DNA of 64,000 nt from Pacificimonas sp036351775 (GTDB lineage: Bacteria; Pseudomonadota; Alphaproteobacteria; Sphingomonadales; Sphingomonadaceae). The first letter of the stretch is position 1; each line of letters opens with the position of its first letter. The stretch lies in assembly GCA_036351775.1 (NCBI GenBank), contig JAZBPX010000061.1:62001-126000 (forward strand), in the 5' to 3' direction. The translations under genes were made by a program, and so were the position numbers. Shown here one piece after another: positions 1 to 7,997 of the stretch. The notes beneath the pieces were generated by a model. It did not search any database, was not told the DNA's origin, and saw only the letters and a list, made by a program, of their open reading frames with translations.

Positions 1-1
1 C

Positions 2-496
2 CGGATTGAAACGGCCGGTGTCGAGCTGTCGGCCCGGTACGGGTTCAATATCGGCGAGAACGAGTTCAACCTGCGGACCAATGTGGGCTGGGTGGACAAG
101 CTGAACTTCTTCTTCGATCCGACCGACCTGTCGAACGTCGATCCGGAGCTGCAGGAAAATGGCCGTCCGGAATGGTCGGGCACGATGAGCGCCACCTATA
201 GCCGCGGCCCGGTCTCGCTGACCTATGGGTTGCAGTATCTGTCCGATCAGCTGATCCGGGGGGTCGAGATCGAAACCGCCGATACGATTGCCGGACCCGC
301 CGGGTTCGGGGGCGAGACGTTCGTTCACGATGCCACCGTCGCCTATGACGTGACGGATGCAATCCAGGTCTATGCCGGTGTGAACAACTTCACCGACGTG
401 GAGCCGTTCCGGAACAACAGCGCCTATCCGGTTAGCCCCTATGGCCGGTATTACTTCTTCGGCGTCAGCGTGAACACCGACGCGCTGCCGTTCTAA
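2..496 (+). CDS. TonB-dependent receptor, C-terminal part (5' end outside window)
   Basis: This is the C-terminal beta-barrel portion of an outer-membrane TonB-dependent receptor, which would import a bulky substrate using TonB energy. The reading frame is open from the first bases, so the plug domain and signal peptide lie to the left. The translation has alternating barrel-strand patterns such as YAGVNNFTDVEPF and ends YYFFGVSVNTDALPF; a terminal aromatic residue is typical of outer-membrane barrels. A hairpin terminator follows 23 bases after the stop. The downstream neighbours on the other strand are catabolic enzymes, but the substrate cannot be told from this fragment. Confidence 0.85.
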   Translation, partial: RIETAGVELSARYGFNIGENEFNLRTNVGWVDKLNFFFDPTDLSNVDPELQENGRPEWSGTMSATYSRGPVSLTYGLQYLSDQLIRGVEIETADTIAGPAGFGGETFVHDATVAYDVTDAIQVYAGVNNFTDVEPFRNNSAYPVSPYGRYYFFGVSVNTDALPF

Positions 497-519
497 GCGC
501 GCCTACAGGATAGAGAATT

Positions 520-551
520 GGGGGTGCCGTTCGCGCGGTGCCCCCTTTTTT
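520..551 (+). terminator. Rho-independent terminator
   Basis: The arms GGGGGTGCC (520-528) and GGTGCCCCC (537-545) pair over nine positions, two of them G-U. An eight-base loop separates them and a run of six T follows (546-551). It sits just after the receptor stop codon and before the end of the convergent serine hydrolase gene. Confidence 0.85.
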
Positions 552-582
552 GTTTGCGGCTCCCTACCGGGAGCCGCAAATC

Positions 583-1821
583 TCAGAAGTAGCTCTCTGC
601 GAGGGCCGCGTGGATCAGCGTCTTCAGTTCTCTGCGCACGTTGAACTGCATGGAAGGGCCGACCTGGGTCATGAACACCATGATGATGCGCTCGATGGGG
701 TCGATGAAGAAAGCGGTCGAGAAATAGCCGCCCCAGTAGAACTCGCCGGGGCTGCCGGGCTGGAGGCTGGCGTGCGGGTCCATGGTGGTCGCGAAACCGA
801 GGCCGAAGCCGACGCCGTCATTCTCGGCCTCCGAGAAAAGGCTCTGCGAAATCTGCGGCAGGTCGACGCCGCCCGGCAGGTGGTTCGCCGTCATCAGGTC
901 GATGGTGGTGGGGCTTAGCAGGCGGTGGCCGCCCAGCTCGCCGCCGTTCAGGAAACAGAGGGCGAAGCGGTGATAGTCCGCGCTGGTGGAGACAAGGCCG
1001 CCGCCGCCTGAGAGGAGCTTGGGCTTTGCGCCCCACGCGCTTTTGCCGCGCTCGTCGATCAGGCGGTTCTTGCCGTTCGGGCCGACGGCGTAACAGTCGG
1101 TCAGGCGGTCATGCTTTTCGGGCGGCGCGAAGAAGCCGGTGTCGGCCATGCCGAGGGGATCGAAGATGCGCTCGGCGAACACCTCGTCGAGGGGCTTGTC
1201 GGCGACGCGCTGGACGACCGCGCCGAGGACGTCGGTGGCGACGGAATAGTTCCAGGCGGTGCCGGGGGAGAACTCGAGCGGGATCTCGCCGAGCGCCTTC
1301 ACGAAGCCGTCGAGGTCGAAATTGCCGTGGGTGTTCTCGAGCTTCGAAACGCGGTGGGCGTGGTCGATGGCGCTGCGATACTGGAAGGAATAGGTGAAGC
1401 CGGCGGTGTGGCGGAGGAGGTCCACCATCTGCATCTCGCGCTCGGGGTGCCTGGTGGTGAAGGGCGCCTCGAACCCGCCCGCGACGAGGACGCCGGTGTC
1501 CTTGAGTTCGGGAAGGACGCGGGCGACGGGCCATTCAAGGCCGACCTTCCCTTCCTCGAAGAGGGACATGAAGGCGGTCGAGGTGACGGGCTTCGTCATG
1601 GAGGCGATGCGGAAGATGGTGTCCTCGCGAAGGGCGCTGCCGTCCTCGTTCAGGGAGCCCTGCGTATGGAAATGGACGGGTTTGCCGCCCCGGCTGATGA
1701 GCAGCTGGCAGCCGGGGAAGCGGCCGGTGCCCACATATTTCGCCTTCAGGAAGGGTTCGATGCGGGCGAGGCGTTCGGACGAGAAGCCGGCGCTTTCCGG
1801 CTCGATGGTTGTGATGGTCAT
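583..1821 (-). CDS. Serine hydrolase, beta-lactamase/class C-like esterase family
   Basis: A 412-residue protein of the beta-lactamase-related (EstB/PBP4-like) serine hydrolase family, probably an esterase acting on small esters or amides. The nucleophile motif S74-M-T-K77 and the tyrosine motif WNYS (Tyr192) are present, and HTAG follows a family-typical leucine-rich segment. No signal peptide is seen, so it is probably cytoplasmic. The start at 1821 is chosen because AGGAGA lies about eight bases upstream; the open frame continues 23 codons further but lacks such a site. It follows a thioesterase gene by 13 bases and probably shares its transcript. The substrate is unknown. Confidence 0.88.
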   Translation of the reverse strand: MTITTIEPESAGFSSERLARIEPFLKAKYVGTGRFPGCQLLISRGGKPVHFHTQGSLNEDGSALREDTIFRIASMTKPVTSTAFMSLFEEGKVGLEWPVARVLPELKDTGVLVAGGFEAPFTTRHPEREMQMVDLLRHTAGFTYSFQYRSAIDHAHRVSKLENTHGNFDLDGFVKALGEIPLEFSPGTAWNYSVATDVLGAVVQRVADKPLDEVFAERIFDPLGMADTGFFAPPEKHDRLTDCYAVGPNGKNRLIDERGKSAWGAKPKLLSGGGGLVSTSADYHRFALCFLNGGELGGHRLLSPTTIDLMTANHLPGGVDLPQISQSLFSEAENDGVGFGLGFATTMDPHASLQPGSPGEFYWGGYFSTAFFIDPIERIIMVFMTQVGPSMQFNVRRELKTLIHAALAESYF

Positions 1822-1834
1822 GGACTGGTCTCCT

Positions 1835-2602
1835 TCAGACGAAAATCGCGATGGACTGCATGCCGCGGGCGATGAGGGTACCGTCTGCATTCCAGATGCT
1901 CATGTCCTGAGATGACGCACCGTGGGCCGCGTGGTCGGAGGTGGCGCGGAGCATCCACCAACCATCCGTCGTTTCGGGCGGCGCAAGGATGTTGAAGAGC
2001 CAGGTCAGCGAACTGATCGGCCCCTGTTCGGTCATCACCGCCATCGCGGCGGGCGGGAGTCCGTCGCCCATGAGGACGAGTTCGGTCATCGGATCGAGAC
2101 CCTGCCGGTCCTTCAGGCGGAACCAGCGGATGATGTCGGCCGCGACGCCGCCAGGGGTCTGCTCGACTGGTCCGATCTCGAAATTCTGGATGAAGGTCGG
2201 CCCCATGCCCGGGGGAATCTCAATCGGTTCGGGGCGCGGATAATCCGGCGCGCTGCGTTCGGAAAAGTCGAGATGGCTGTCCATGTCGCGCATGAAGACG
2301 AAGGTGGCGATAGTGCAAACGCCCTTCTCGCCTGTCAGGCGGGCGGTGACGAAGGCGGCGTTTCGGCCCTGGCGTTCGAGGACCGCGGTCGCGGTGACCG
2401 GGCCGCTGGCGGGACCGACGAAGCTGACCTGCATCGAGCGGAGCGGCGGCAGATCATCGGCGACCCGCAGCGCCGCCTCGTAGCAGAGCGCGGCGGTCAG
2501 GCCGCCATAGGCGGTGCGGCCCTGCAGCCATTCGGGGCCAATGGACAGGCGAAAGCCGCCGTCGCAGGGGTCGGCGGCCGCGAGCATCTTCGGCAGGCTC
2601 AT
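1835..2602 (-). CDS. Acyl-CoA thioesterase-like hotdog protein
   Basis: A 255-residue protein resembling TesB-type/acyl-CoA thioesterases with two hotdog halves. The N-terminal half has GRTAYGGLTAALCYEAA and RSMQVSFVGPA, the substrate-side signature of this family. The C-terminal half has SLTWLFNILAPP and DHAAHGASSQDMSIW. It would hydrolyse acyl-CoA to free acid and CoA in the cytoplasm. The start codon overlaps the SDR stop in an ATGA junction (2599-2602), so the two are translationally coupled. A longer open frame runs upstream in this phase but lies over the SDR gene in another frame and is not coding. The acyl substrate is not evident. Confidence 0.85.
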   Translation of the reverse strand: MSLPKMLAAADPCDGGFRLSIGPEWLQGRTAYGGLTAALCYEAALRVADDLPPLRSMQVSFVGPASGPVTATAVLERQGRNAAFVTARLTGEKGVCTIATFVFMRDMDSHLDFSERSAPDYPRPEPIEIPPGMGPTFIQNFEIGPVEQTPGGVAADIIRWFRLKDRQGLDPMTELVLMGDGLPPAAMAVMTEQGPISSLTWLFNILAPPETTDGWWMLRATSDHAAHGASSQDMSIWNADGTLIARGMQSIAIFV

Positions 2603-3399
2603 ACGGCGACCTGGCCGTAGAGCTGGCGCGTGACGGGGTGCGATGAAGACAGGCCGCCGTCGACGGCAATGGACTGGCCGTTCAGGTAGGACGCATCGTC
2701 GGACGCGAGGAAGAGCGCCACGCGGGCGATCTCCTCCGGCACGCCGTAGCGCTGGAGCGGGTTGAGGCGGCCGACGCGGTCCAGCTTGTCGGCACCCCGC
2801 GCATAGTCGAACACCGCCTTCGTCATGCCGGTTTCGATGATACCGGGGCAGATGCCGTTCACGCGGACATTGGAGCCGGTCAGCTGCTGCGCGGCGGTCT
2901 TGACGAGGCTCATCACACCCGCCTTCGACGCGGAATAGGGCGAGCCGCCCGCGCCGGACCGGATACCCGCGACCGAAGCGGTGCAGATGATCGCGCCGCC
3001 GCCCGCCTCCTTCATGACCGGCGCAGCGTGCTTGATGGCCATGGCGGGACCGATCAGGTTGACGCGCAGAACCTCGGTCCACTGGTCGAAAGGCGCATCG
3101 AGGATGCTTTCCATGCCGCCGCCGATACCGGCATTGGCGAACACGACGTCGAGACCGCCGTGGGCGGAGACAGCGGTTTCGACCGCGCCCTTCACATCGT
3201 CCTCATTGCCTGCGTCGATCTGAAGGCCGTGTGCGGTAATGCCCGCCGCCTTCATCTCCTCGGCGGCGGCGAGGGCGGCCTCCGTTTTGTCGCAAAGGAG
3301 GACCTTGCCGCCCTCCTCCCCGAACAGGCGCGCCGCCGTGCGGCCGATGCCCGAGCCTGCGCCGGTGACGATAATCGATTTGCCTGTAAACCGGCCCAT
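2599..3399 (-). CDS. Short-chain dehydrogenase/reductase
   Basis: A 266-residue classical SDR that should oxidise an alcohol or reduce a ketone using NAD(P). The Rossmann motif TGAGSGIGR lies at about residues 12-20, the NAG motif (FANAG) near 90, the catalytic Ser in the TASVAG segment and the catalytic pair in YSASK. The C-terminal GQSIAVDGG is standard. It is the first gene of a coupled set with a thioesterase and a serine hydrolase, which suggests a small catabolic operon for an ester or acyl compound. The substrate is unknown. Confidence 0.92.
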   Translation of the reverse strand: MGRFTGKSIIVTGAGSGIGRTAARLFGEEGGKVLLCDKTEAALAAAEEMKAAGITAHGLQIDAGNEDDVKGAVETAVSAHGGLDVVFANAGIGGGMESILDAPFDQWTEVLRVNLIGPAMAIKHAAPVMKEAGGGAIICTASVAGIRSGAGGSPYSASKAGVMSLVKTAAQQLTGSNVRVNGICPGIIETGMTKAVFDYARGADKLDRVGRLNPLQRYGVPEEIARVALFLASDDASYLNGQSIAVDGGLSSSHPVTRQLYGQVAV

Positions 3400-3522
3400 G
3401 ATGCCTGCCTTCCGCCCTGATTGACTATTGTCAGCGGGGCTATGCGGCGGCGCGTCGCCAGTCAGCCTGTCAAAAAGCGCACGGGTGCTGCGGGAGGTGG
3501 GGGCGTTTTCATCCCCGCCCCA

Positions 3523-3650
3523 CCTGTCATCCTGACGGAGCCTGCAGCCGCGAAGGCGGATGGTCAGGACCCAGGGCGTTGCAGTCGCGGAAAGCTCTGC
3601 ATCGCGGGGCCGTCACGGCGTGGGTCCTGAAACAAGTTCAGGATGACAGG
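3523..3650. repeat. REP-type paired palindrome, family A copy 1
   Basis: The arms CCTGTCATCCTGA (3523-3535) and TCAGGATGACAGG (3638-3650) are exact reverse complements. The right arm sits in a longer CCTGAAACAAGTTCAGGATGAC palindrome. The element fills much of the 339-base gap (3400-3738) between the SDR start and the lptA end. I see no gene or RNA in the rest of that gap. Confidence 0.8.
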
Positions 3651-3738
3651 ATATTGTTGGCCGCAAAGACATACTCCCCAAACCTGCCCCCCTCGTTCTG
3701 ACGAAGGTCGGTCGGGCACAGTATGGCCGGTGCGCTGC

Positions 3739-4233
3739 CTATTCGGTGGCGGGTGTGAAGCTGCCGGTGACGCGGCCCGCGCCGCCGATCGAGGAACTGC
3801 CGCTATCGAGGTCGATGACCAGCCGCTCGCCGGTCAAACGGTCGGTTCCGCGATTCACCTGCACATCGCCGTAGAGCGTCACGATGCTGCGCGGCACGTC
3901 GTAGATGGCGCGGCGGGCCGTCGCGCGTTCGGTGTTGGTGCGGAGCCGCACCGAGCCCTCTGCGATGAGACGGCTGACCGTCAGCTCTCCGCTGTCCTCG
4001 TAGAGAACGCGGATGCTGCCAGCGCTGAGGGCGAGCGACCCCTGGGTCACTTCAACACTGCCGGTGAACAGCGCCTGGTTTTCGGCCTCCAGCACCTCGA
4101 TACGGTCGGCCGCGAAGTCGATGGGCGCGCTGCGGTCATAGCCGCGGAGCGTGTCGCCGACGAGCTGAGCCGCCGCGCCGCTGGCGACCAGCGCCGCCGC
4201 TGCGGCGATCAGGACTGTTTTCGTTTTGCGCAT
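3739..4233 (-). CDS. lptA: LPS transport periplasmic protein LptA
   Basis: A 164-residue OstA/LptA-like protein that would bridge lipopolysaccharide across the periplasm from LptC to LptD. An N-terminal signal peptide (MRKTKT, then an alanine-rich hydrophobic run ending about GAAAQ) precedes a beta-rich repeat region such as IDFAADRIEVLEAENQALFTG. The start at 4233 was chosen because the signal peptide begins there; the open frame continues over lptC in another phase. It begins one base after the lptC stop, so it is co-transcribed. The lptB ATPase gene, commonly next in alphaproteobacteria, is not here; a palindromic repeat follows instead. Confidence 0.85.
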   Translation of the reverse strand: MRKTKTVLIAAAAALVASGAAAQLVGDTLRGYDRSAPIDFAADRIEVLEAENQALFTGSVEVTQGSLALSAGSIRVLYEDSGELTVSRLIAEGSVRLRTNTERATARRAIYDVPRSIVTLYGDVQVNRGTDRLTGERLVIDLDSGSSSIGGAGRVTGSFTPATE

Positions 4234-4234
4234 C

Positions 4235-4882
4235 TTATCGGTCTCGTCGCTGCGATCCGGGGACGACCCGCATCCGGACGTCCCCTTCCAGAACGACCGT
4301 GCGCCGTTCAAGGTCCGCCTGCAACCGGTCGCCGGAGAAGGTGCCGAGCGGAACCGCGCCCTCAATGCGCCCCTGCCCGCGCACCATGCGTGTTGGCATA
4401 TCGACGAGGACGTCGGCGGTTTCGAGGCGGTAGCCGTCCTCCCGCCGGACGATCACCGGGCCATCGACGAACAGGGTTTCGTCCTCAAGATTGTAGACCC
4501 CGCGCGCCGCGCTGACCGTCGCCTCCCCCTCCGCCATTGACAGCTGCGCGCTCAGTTCGACGAGGACTACGCGCGGGTCAGCGCTGGTCTGCTGAACGCC
4601 GCTGCCGGCGCGGATCAGGAACGGCCGTCCAAGGTCATCCTCTCCCCGGTACACCGCCTCGCCCAGCCGCATACGGTCGCCGGCCATGTTCACCTCGTCC
4701 TTTGACAGGATGAAGCTGAACTCGCGGTCCTGCATCAAGGGCCAGATCAGTCCGGTGAGAAGGATCGCGATGGCCGCGAGCGGCAGAAGGACGGCCATGA
4801 CCTTCGTGAAGCGGTCCCAGGGAGAGCCGGGCAGCGCCCAGCGCGCACGCTCCCGCCGAAGCTGGTCGGCGGCCTCGCTCAT
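4235..4882 (-). CDS. lptC: LPS export protein LptC
   Basis: A 215-residue LptC family protein, a bitopic inner-membrane component that passes LPS from LptBFG to LptA. One transmembrane segment lies at about residues 28-50 (VMAVLLPLAAIAILLTGLIW), followed by a periplasmic beta-jellyroll region with NMAGDRMRLG and VYNLEDETLFVDGPV. The start at 4882 gives MSEAADQLRRERARW and lies 16 bases after the stop of the exonuclease gene. The order exonuclease-lptC-lptA is familiar from alphaproteobacteria, which supports the assignment despite weak conservation in this family. Confidence 0.87.
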   Translation of the reverse strand: MSEAADQLRRERARWALPGSPWDRFTKVMAVLLPLAAIAILLTGLIWPLMQDREFSFILSKDEVNMAGDRMRLGEAVYRGEDDLGRPFLIRAGSGVQQTSADPRVVLVELSAQLSMAEGEATVSAARGVYNLEDETLFVDGPVIVRREDGYRLETADVLVDMPTRMVRGQGRIEGAVPLGTFSGDRLQADLERRTVVLEGDVRMRVVPGSQRRDR

Positions 4883-4898
4883 CGGTGGGCCGCGCTCA

Positions 4899-5516
4899 TC
4901 AGGCGTGCGCGAAAATGTCGACCTGGTCCCAGCCGAGAAGGTCGAGACGCGCGCGGACGGGAAGGAAGTCGAAGCAGGCCTGCGCCAGTTCGGTGCGCCC
5001 CTCCCGCGCCAGCCGCTCGTCGAGCACCTGCTTGATTTCATGCAGGTAACGGACGTCGGACGCGGCATATTCGATCTGGGCATCGGACAGGCGCGGCGCC
5101 CCCCAGTCGCTGGACTGCTGCTGCTTGGAAATGTCCTGGCCGATGGTTTCGCGCGCCAGGTCGCGAAGGCCGTGACGGTCGGTGTAGGTGCGGATCAGCT
5201 TCGACACGATTTTCGTGCAGTAGACGGGCGCCATCGTGACGCCGAGCCACTTCTGCACCGCCGCGATGTCGAAGCGGGCGAAGTGCAGGATCTTCAGCCG
5301 CTTCGGATCGGCAAGCAGCGCCTTCAGCACCGGCGCATCATAATGCCCCTTGTCGAGGCGCACGAGATGCTCGTTATCGCCGCCGTCCGACAGCTGGACG
5401 ACGCAAAGCCGGTCGCGGTGCGGGTCGAGACCCATCGCCTCGCAGTCGACGGCGATGGGTCCAGTGTGGCCGAGGGCACCCTCAGGGAGGTCGCCCTCAT
5501 GTACGATTGCGGTCAC
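4899..5516 (-). CDS. Ribonuclease D-like 3'-5' exonuclease
   Basis: A 205-residue DEDDy exonuclease comprising only the catalytic domain of RNase D; the HRDC domains of the longer E. coli enzyme are absent, as in most short alphaproteobacterial relatives. Exo I is seen as AVDCEAMGLD (Asp24, Glu26), Exo II around LHFARFDIAAV, and Exo III as YAASDVRYL with the catalytic Tyr. It would trim the 3' ends of RNA. The start codon is GTG at 5516. It lies 14 bases after the cold-shock gene and just before lptC, suggesting a shared transcript. Confidence 0.88.
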   Translation of the reverse strand: MTAIVHEGDLPEGALGHTGPIAVDCEAMGLDPHRDRLCVVQLSDGGDNEHLVRLDKGHYDAPVLKALLADPKRLKILHFARFDIAAVQKWLGVTMAPVYCTKIVSKLIRTYTDRHGLRDLARETIGQDISKQQQSSDWGAPRLSDAQIEYAASDVRYLHEIKQVLDERLAREGRTELAQACFDFLPVRARLDLLGWDQVDIFAHA

Positions 5517-5530
5517 AGGTCGATGTGGTC

Positions 5531-6331
5531 CTAGATCACTTCGACATTGTCAGCGGACACACGGCCGCGGCGGTCGCGGGCCAGCTCGAAAGAGACACGC
5601 TGCCCCTCGTTGAGGCTCTGCATGCCGGAGCGTTCGAGCGCGCTGATGTGCACGAAGGCGTCGGGCTGGCCGTCGTCACGGGCGAGAAATCCGAAGCCCT
5701 TCATCGCGTTGAAGAACTTGACGCTGCCCTCGATGCGCTCACCGGGCGTGAACTCGACATCCTGGTCCTGGTGCTGTCGCTCCGGTCGTTCCGGTCGCTC
5801 GGCACGGGGCGGCGGTGCGGCCTCGCCGTCGATCTCGAGGTTGGTGGCGGACAGGCGCCCACCCTTGTCGATCAGTTCGAAACGAAGCTTCTGGCCCTCG
5901 CCAAGGCTCTGATGCCCGGCGCGTTCCACGGCGCTGATGTGAACGAAGACGTCTTCGCCCTCGTCCCGCGCGATGAAGCCGAAGCCCTTCGTGGTGTTGA
6001 ACCACTTCACAGTGCCCTCGGCCTGGCCGAGCGACATGCCGGCGTCGCGGCCGCCACCGCCGCCAGCACCGCCGCCGCCGCGATAGCCACCACCGCCGCC
6101 GCCGCCGCCGAAGCGATCGCCGCCGCCGAAGCCGCCACGGTCACCGCCGTAGCCTCCGCCGCCGCCACGGTCGTCACCGCCGTAGCCCCCGCCGCGATTG
6201 CCGAAGTCGCCGCCGCCGAAGCCGCCACGATCGTAACCCTGTCCGCCGAAGGGGTCTTCCCCGTACAAACCCTCATCACCGCCACGCTTGCTGCCGCGAC
6301 CTTTACCGCGTCGCCGTCCGTCAGAACTCAT
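5531..6331 (-). CDS. Glycine-rich protein with two cold-shock domains
   Basis: A 266-residue nucleic-acid-binding protein. Residues 1 to about 97 are a low-complexity Gly/Arg/Tyr/Phe tail rich in RGG, GGYGG and GGFGG units. Cold-shock domain 1 spans about 105-168 with RNP1 KGFGFI (115-120) and RNP2 VFVHIS (128-133). An acidic/proline linker follows, then domain 2 at about 200-266 with KGFGFL (211-216) and FVHIS (226-230). Ordinary Csp proteins are about 70 residues with one domain; two-domain forms are known in alphaproteobacteria, but such a long RGG-like tail is less usual. It probably acts as an RNA chaperone. It is the first gene before the RNase D-like gene and lptCA. The 236 bases upstream (6332-6567) hold its leader and no other gene. 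Confidence 0.9.
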   Translation of the reverse strand: MSSDGRRRGKGRGSKRGGDEGLYGEDPFGGQGYDRGGFGGGDFGNRGGGYGGDDRGGGGGYGGDRGGFGGGDRFGGGGGGGGYRGGGGAGGGGGRDAGMSLGQAEGTVKWFNTTKGFGFIARDEGEDVFVHISAVERAGHQSLGEGQKLRFELIDKGGRLSATNLEIDGEAAPPPRAERPERPERQHQDQDVEFTPGERIEGSVKFFNAMKGFGFLARDDGQPDAFVHISALERSGMQSLNEGQRVSFELARDRRGRVSADNVEVI

Positions 6332-6567
6332 TTCGTCGTCTCGTCCACCATCATGATCCCGCGCGGCCGACCCTTGCCCGTGTCAGGCCGGAGCGGGGCC
6401 CCCGCCCGATCAGCAGCGGAGGGTCGCTTCCTCAAATGCGCGGCGAGGCGAATCTCCTGCCCCAACGCGCCGCAATACCGCGAAGAATCACCCCCGCAGG
6501 CAGGGCCCGCCTTAACGCCTCCCCGCCGCCTTGGACAGGGGTTTAGCGATACGGCGTGAAGCGGGCG

Positions 6568-7893
6568 TCAACCGGGGGACACCGGGCCCGCCCGAAGCGC
6601 GGCGTGGCGGGCGCGGTCGAAGCGGTCCGTCAGCATCAAGAGCGCGGCGGGGACGAGGGTAAGCGGCAGGGTGCCAATCCACACCGCCTCCAGCCAGAAC
6701 AGGGACTCGGGGTCGTTAACCGCGTCGGGCGAGGGGTCGAACCCGGCCAGCTGAAGGAGCGGGAACAGGATGCCGACGGGAAGCGCCGTTCCCACCTTCG
6801 AGGCCGTCGTGAGGACGGCGTTGAGGAGGCCGATGCGGTCATTGCCGCCCGCCGCCTTCGCCTCGTCATTATGATCGGCGAGGATGGAGCGGAACAGGAA
6901 CGTCGGCGCGGCGAAGGCGATGCCCGCGGCGGAAAGGGCGATCGCGCTGACGAGGAACTGGTCGCCGTCATAGACGAAGAAGCCGATAACGTGCGCAACA
7001 AGCTGGTAGATGCAGGCAATGGCGGTGGTGCGCGCCTTGCCGATCTTCTTCGCGAGCCAGAGCCAGAGGGGCAGCGCGAGGATACCGGCGATGAAGAAGA
7101 AGAGGAGCATGAGCGCGGACTGGGTGTCGGTGAAGCCGCGGCTATCCTCCAGAAAGAAGCGGAGGAGCGTGCCGAGCGCCCCGCCCGCAAGCGCGAACAG
7201 GATATCGACGGCAAGAAGGCGGCGGAGTTCGGGCTTTGCGAACACCATCTTCAGTTCGGCGATGCCGATGCGCGGGTGGTCGGACGCGGTGCGGCTGCGC
7301 GGCACGAAGACGAGCGCAAGGATGATGGTGACGGGCAGCGCGACGAGGGTGAACGCGCCCATGACCTGAACGGCGCGTGGGGCGGCATCGCCCATCAGCT
7401 GGCTGAGGATCGCCGGAAGGGTCAGCGCCAGGATCAGGCCAAGCATATGACCGCCCTGCCAGAAGCTGAAGATGCGGCTGCGTTCGGTATAGCTGTTCGA
7501 AAGGGTCGCGCCCCAGCTGGTGTGGGGAACGTTGATACAGCTTTGCCCAGCGTAAAGGAGCACGAGCGCGACGAAGAGATAGACCGGGCCGATCCCCTCT
7601 GGCGGGAAAAAGACCAAGCCCACGCCGAGGGTGGCGAGGATGCCGCCGCCAAGCAGCCAGGGTTTGAAGCGCCCGAGCCGGGTCCTGGTATTGTCCGCCC
7701 AATGCCCGACCAGCGGATCGAACGGCACGTCCAGCGCGCGCACGACGAAGAAAATCAGGCCGACGAGCGCGAGGTCCAGGCCCAGCTCACCCGCGTAAAA
7801 GGGCGGCAGGAAAGCAACAAGCGGAAGGCCCATCGCCGCGACGGGCACGCCGGGACCGGAATAGGCGATCAGGCGCCCGAGTGAGATGGCCAT
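6568..7893 (-). CDS. MFS transporter, GPH (sugar:cation symporter) family
   Basis: A 441-residue inner-membrane carrier with about twelve hydrophobic segments. The signature after helix 2, ALDVPFDPLVGHWADNTRTR followed by LGRFKPWLLGG, is diagnostic of the GPH/MFS_2 family, which usually moves glycosides, pentosides or hexuronides with a cation. In sphingomonads such carriers often sit with catabolic genes, so the real substrate is open. The start at 7893 (MAISLGRLIAYSG) fits family N-termini; a TTG start 42 bases upstream is possible but less likely. It is divergent from the amidohydrolase gene, with about 100 bases of shared promoter region. Confidence 0.88.
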   Translation of the reverse strand: MAISLGRLIAYSGPGVPVAAMGLPLVAFLPPFYAGELGLDLALVGLIFFVVRALDVPFDPLVGHWADNTRTRLGRFKPWLLGGGILATLGVGLVFFPPEGIGPVYLFVALVLLYAGQSCINVPHTSWGATLSNSYTERSRIFSFWQGGHMLGLILALTLPAILSQLMGDAAPRAVQVMGAFTLVALPVTIILALVFVPRSRTASDHPRIGIAELKMVFAKPELRRLLAVDILFALAGGALGTLLRFFLEDSRGFTDTQSALMLLFFFIAGILALPLWLWLAKKIGKARTTAIACIYQLVAHVIGFFVYDGDQFLVSAIALSAAGIAFAAPTFLFRSILADHNDEAKAAGGNDRIGLLNAVLTTASKVGTALPVGILFPLLQLAGFDPSPDAVNDPESLFWLEAVWIGTLPLTLVPAALLMLTDRFDRARHAALRAGPVSPG

Positions 7894-7997
7894 GGGTTTG
7901 AACGGTAACGCCGATATCGGCGGGGCACACCCCAATATTTGCGCGAGGCGCGCGGTCGGCTAAGGCCGGGTCAGGAAATTCGGGGGAGAGACGTACT

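Noticed and set aside
1835..3082. 415-codon reading frame suggesting an SDR-thioesterase fusion
   Set aside because: The upstream part is the SDR gene read in the wrong phase; the true SDR and thioesterase overlap by only four bases.
5507..6559. Alanine-rich 350-codon frame opposite the cold-shock gene
   Set aside because: The Ala/Thr repeats are the complement of the Gly-rich tail codons and carry no independent signal.
6556..7884. 442-codon open frame opposite the MFS gene
   Set aside because: Highly charged shadow translation, no recognisable domain, and the other strand is a convincing GPH carrier.
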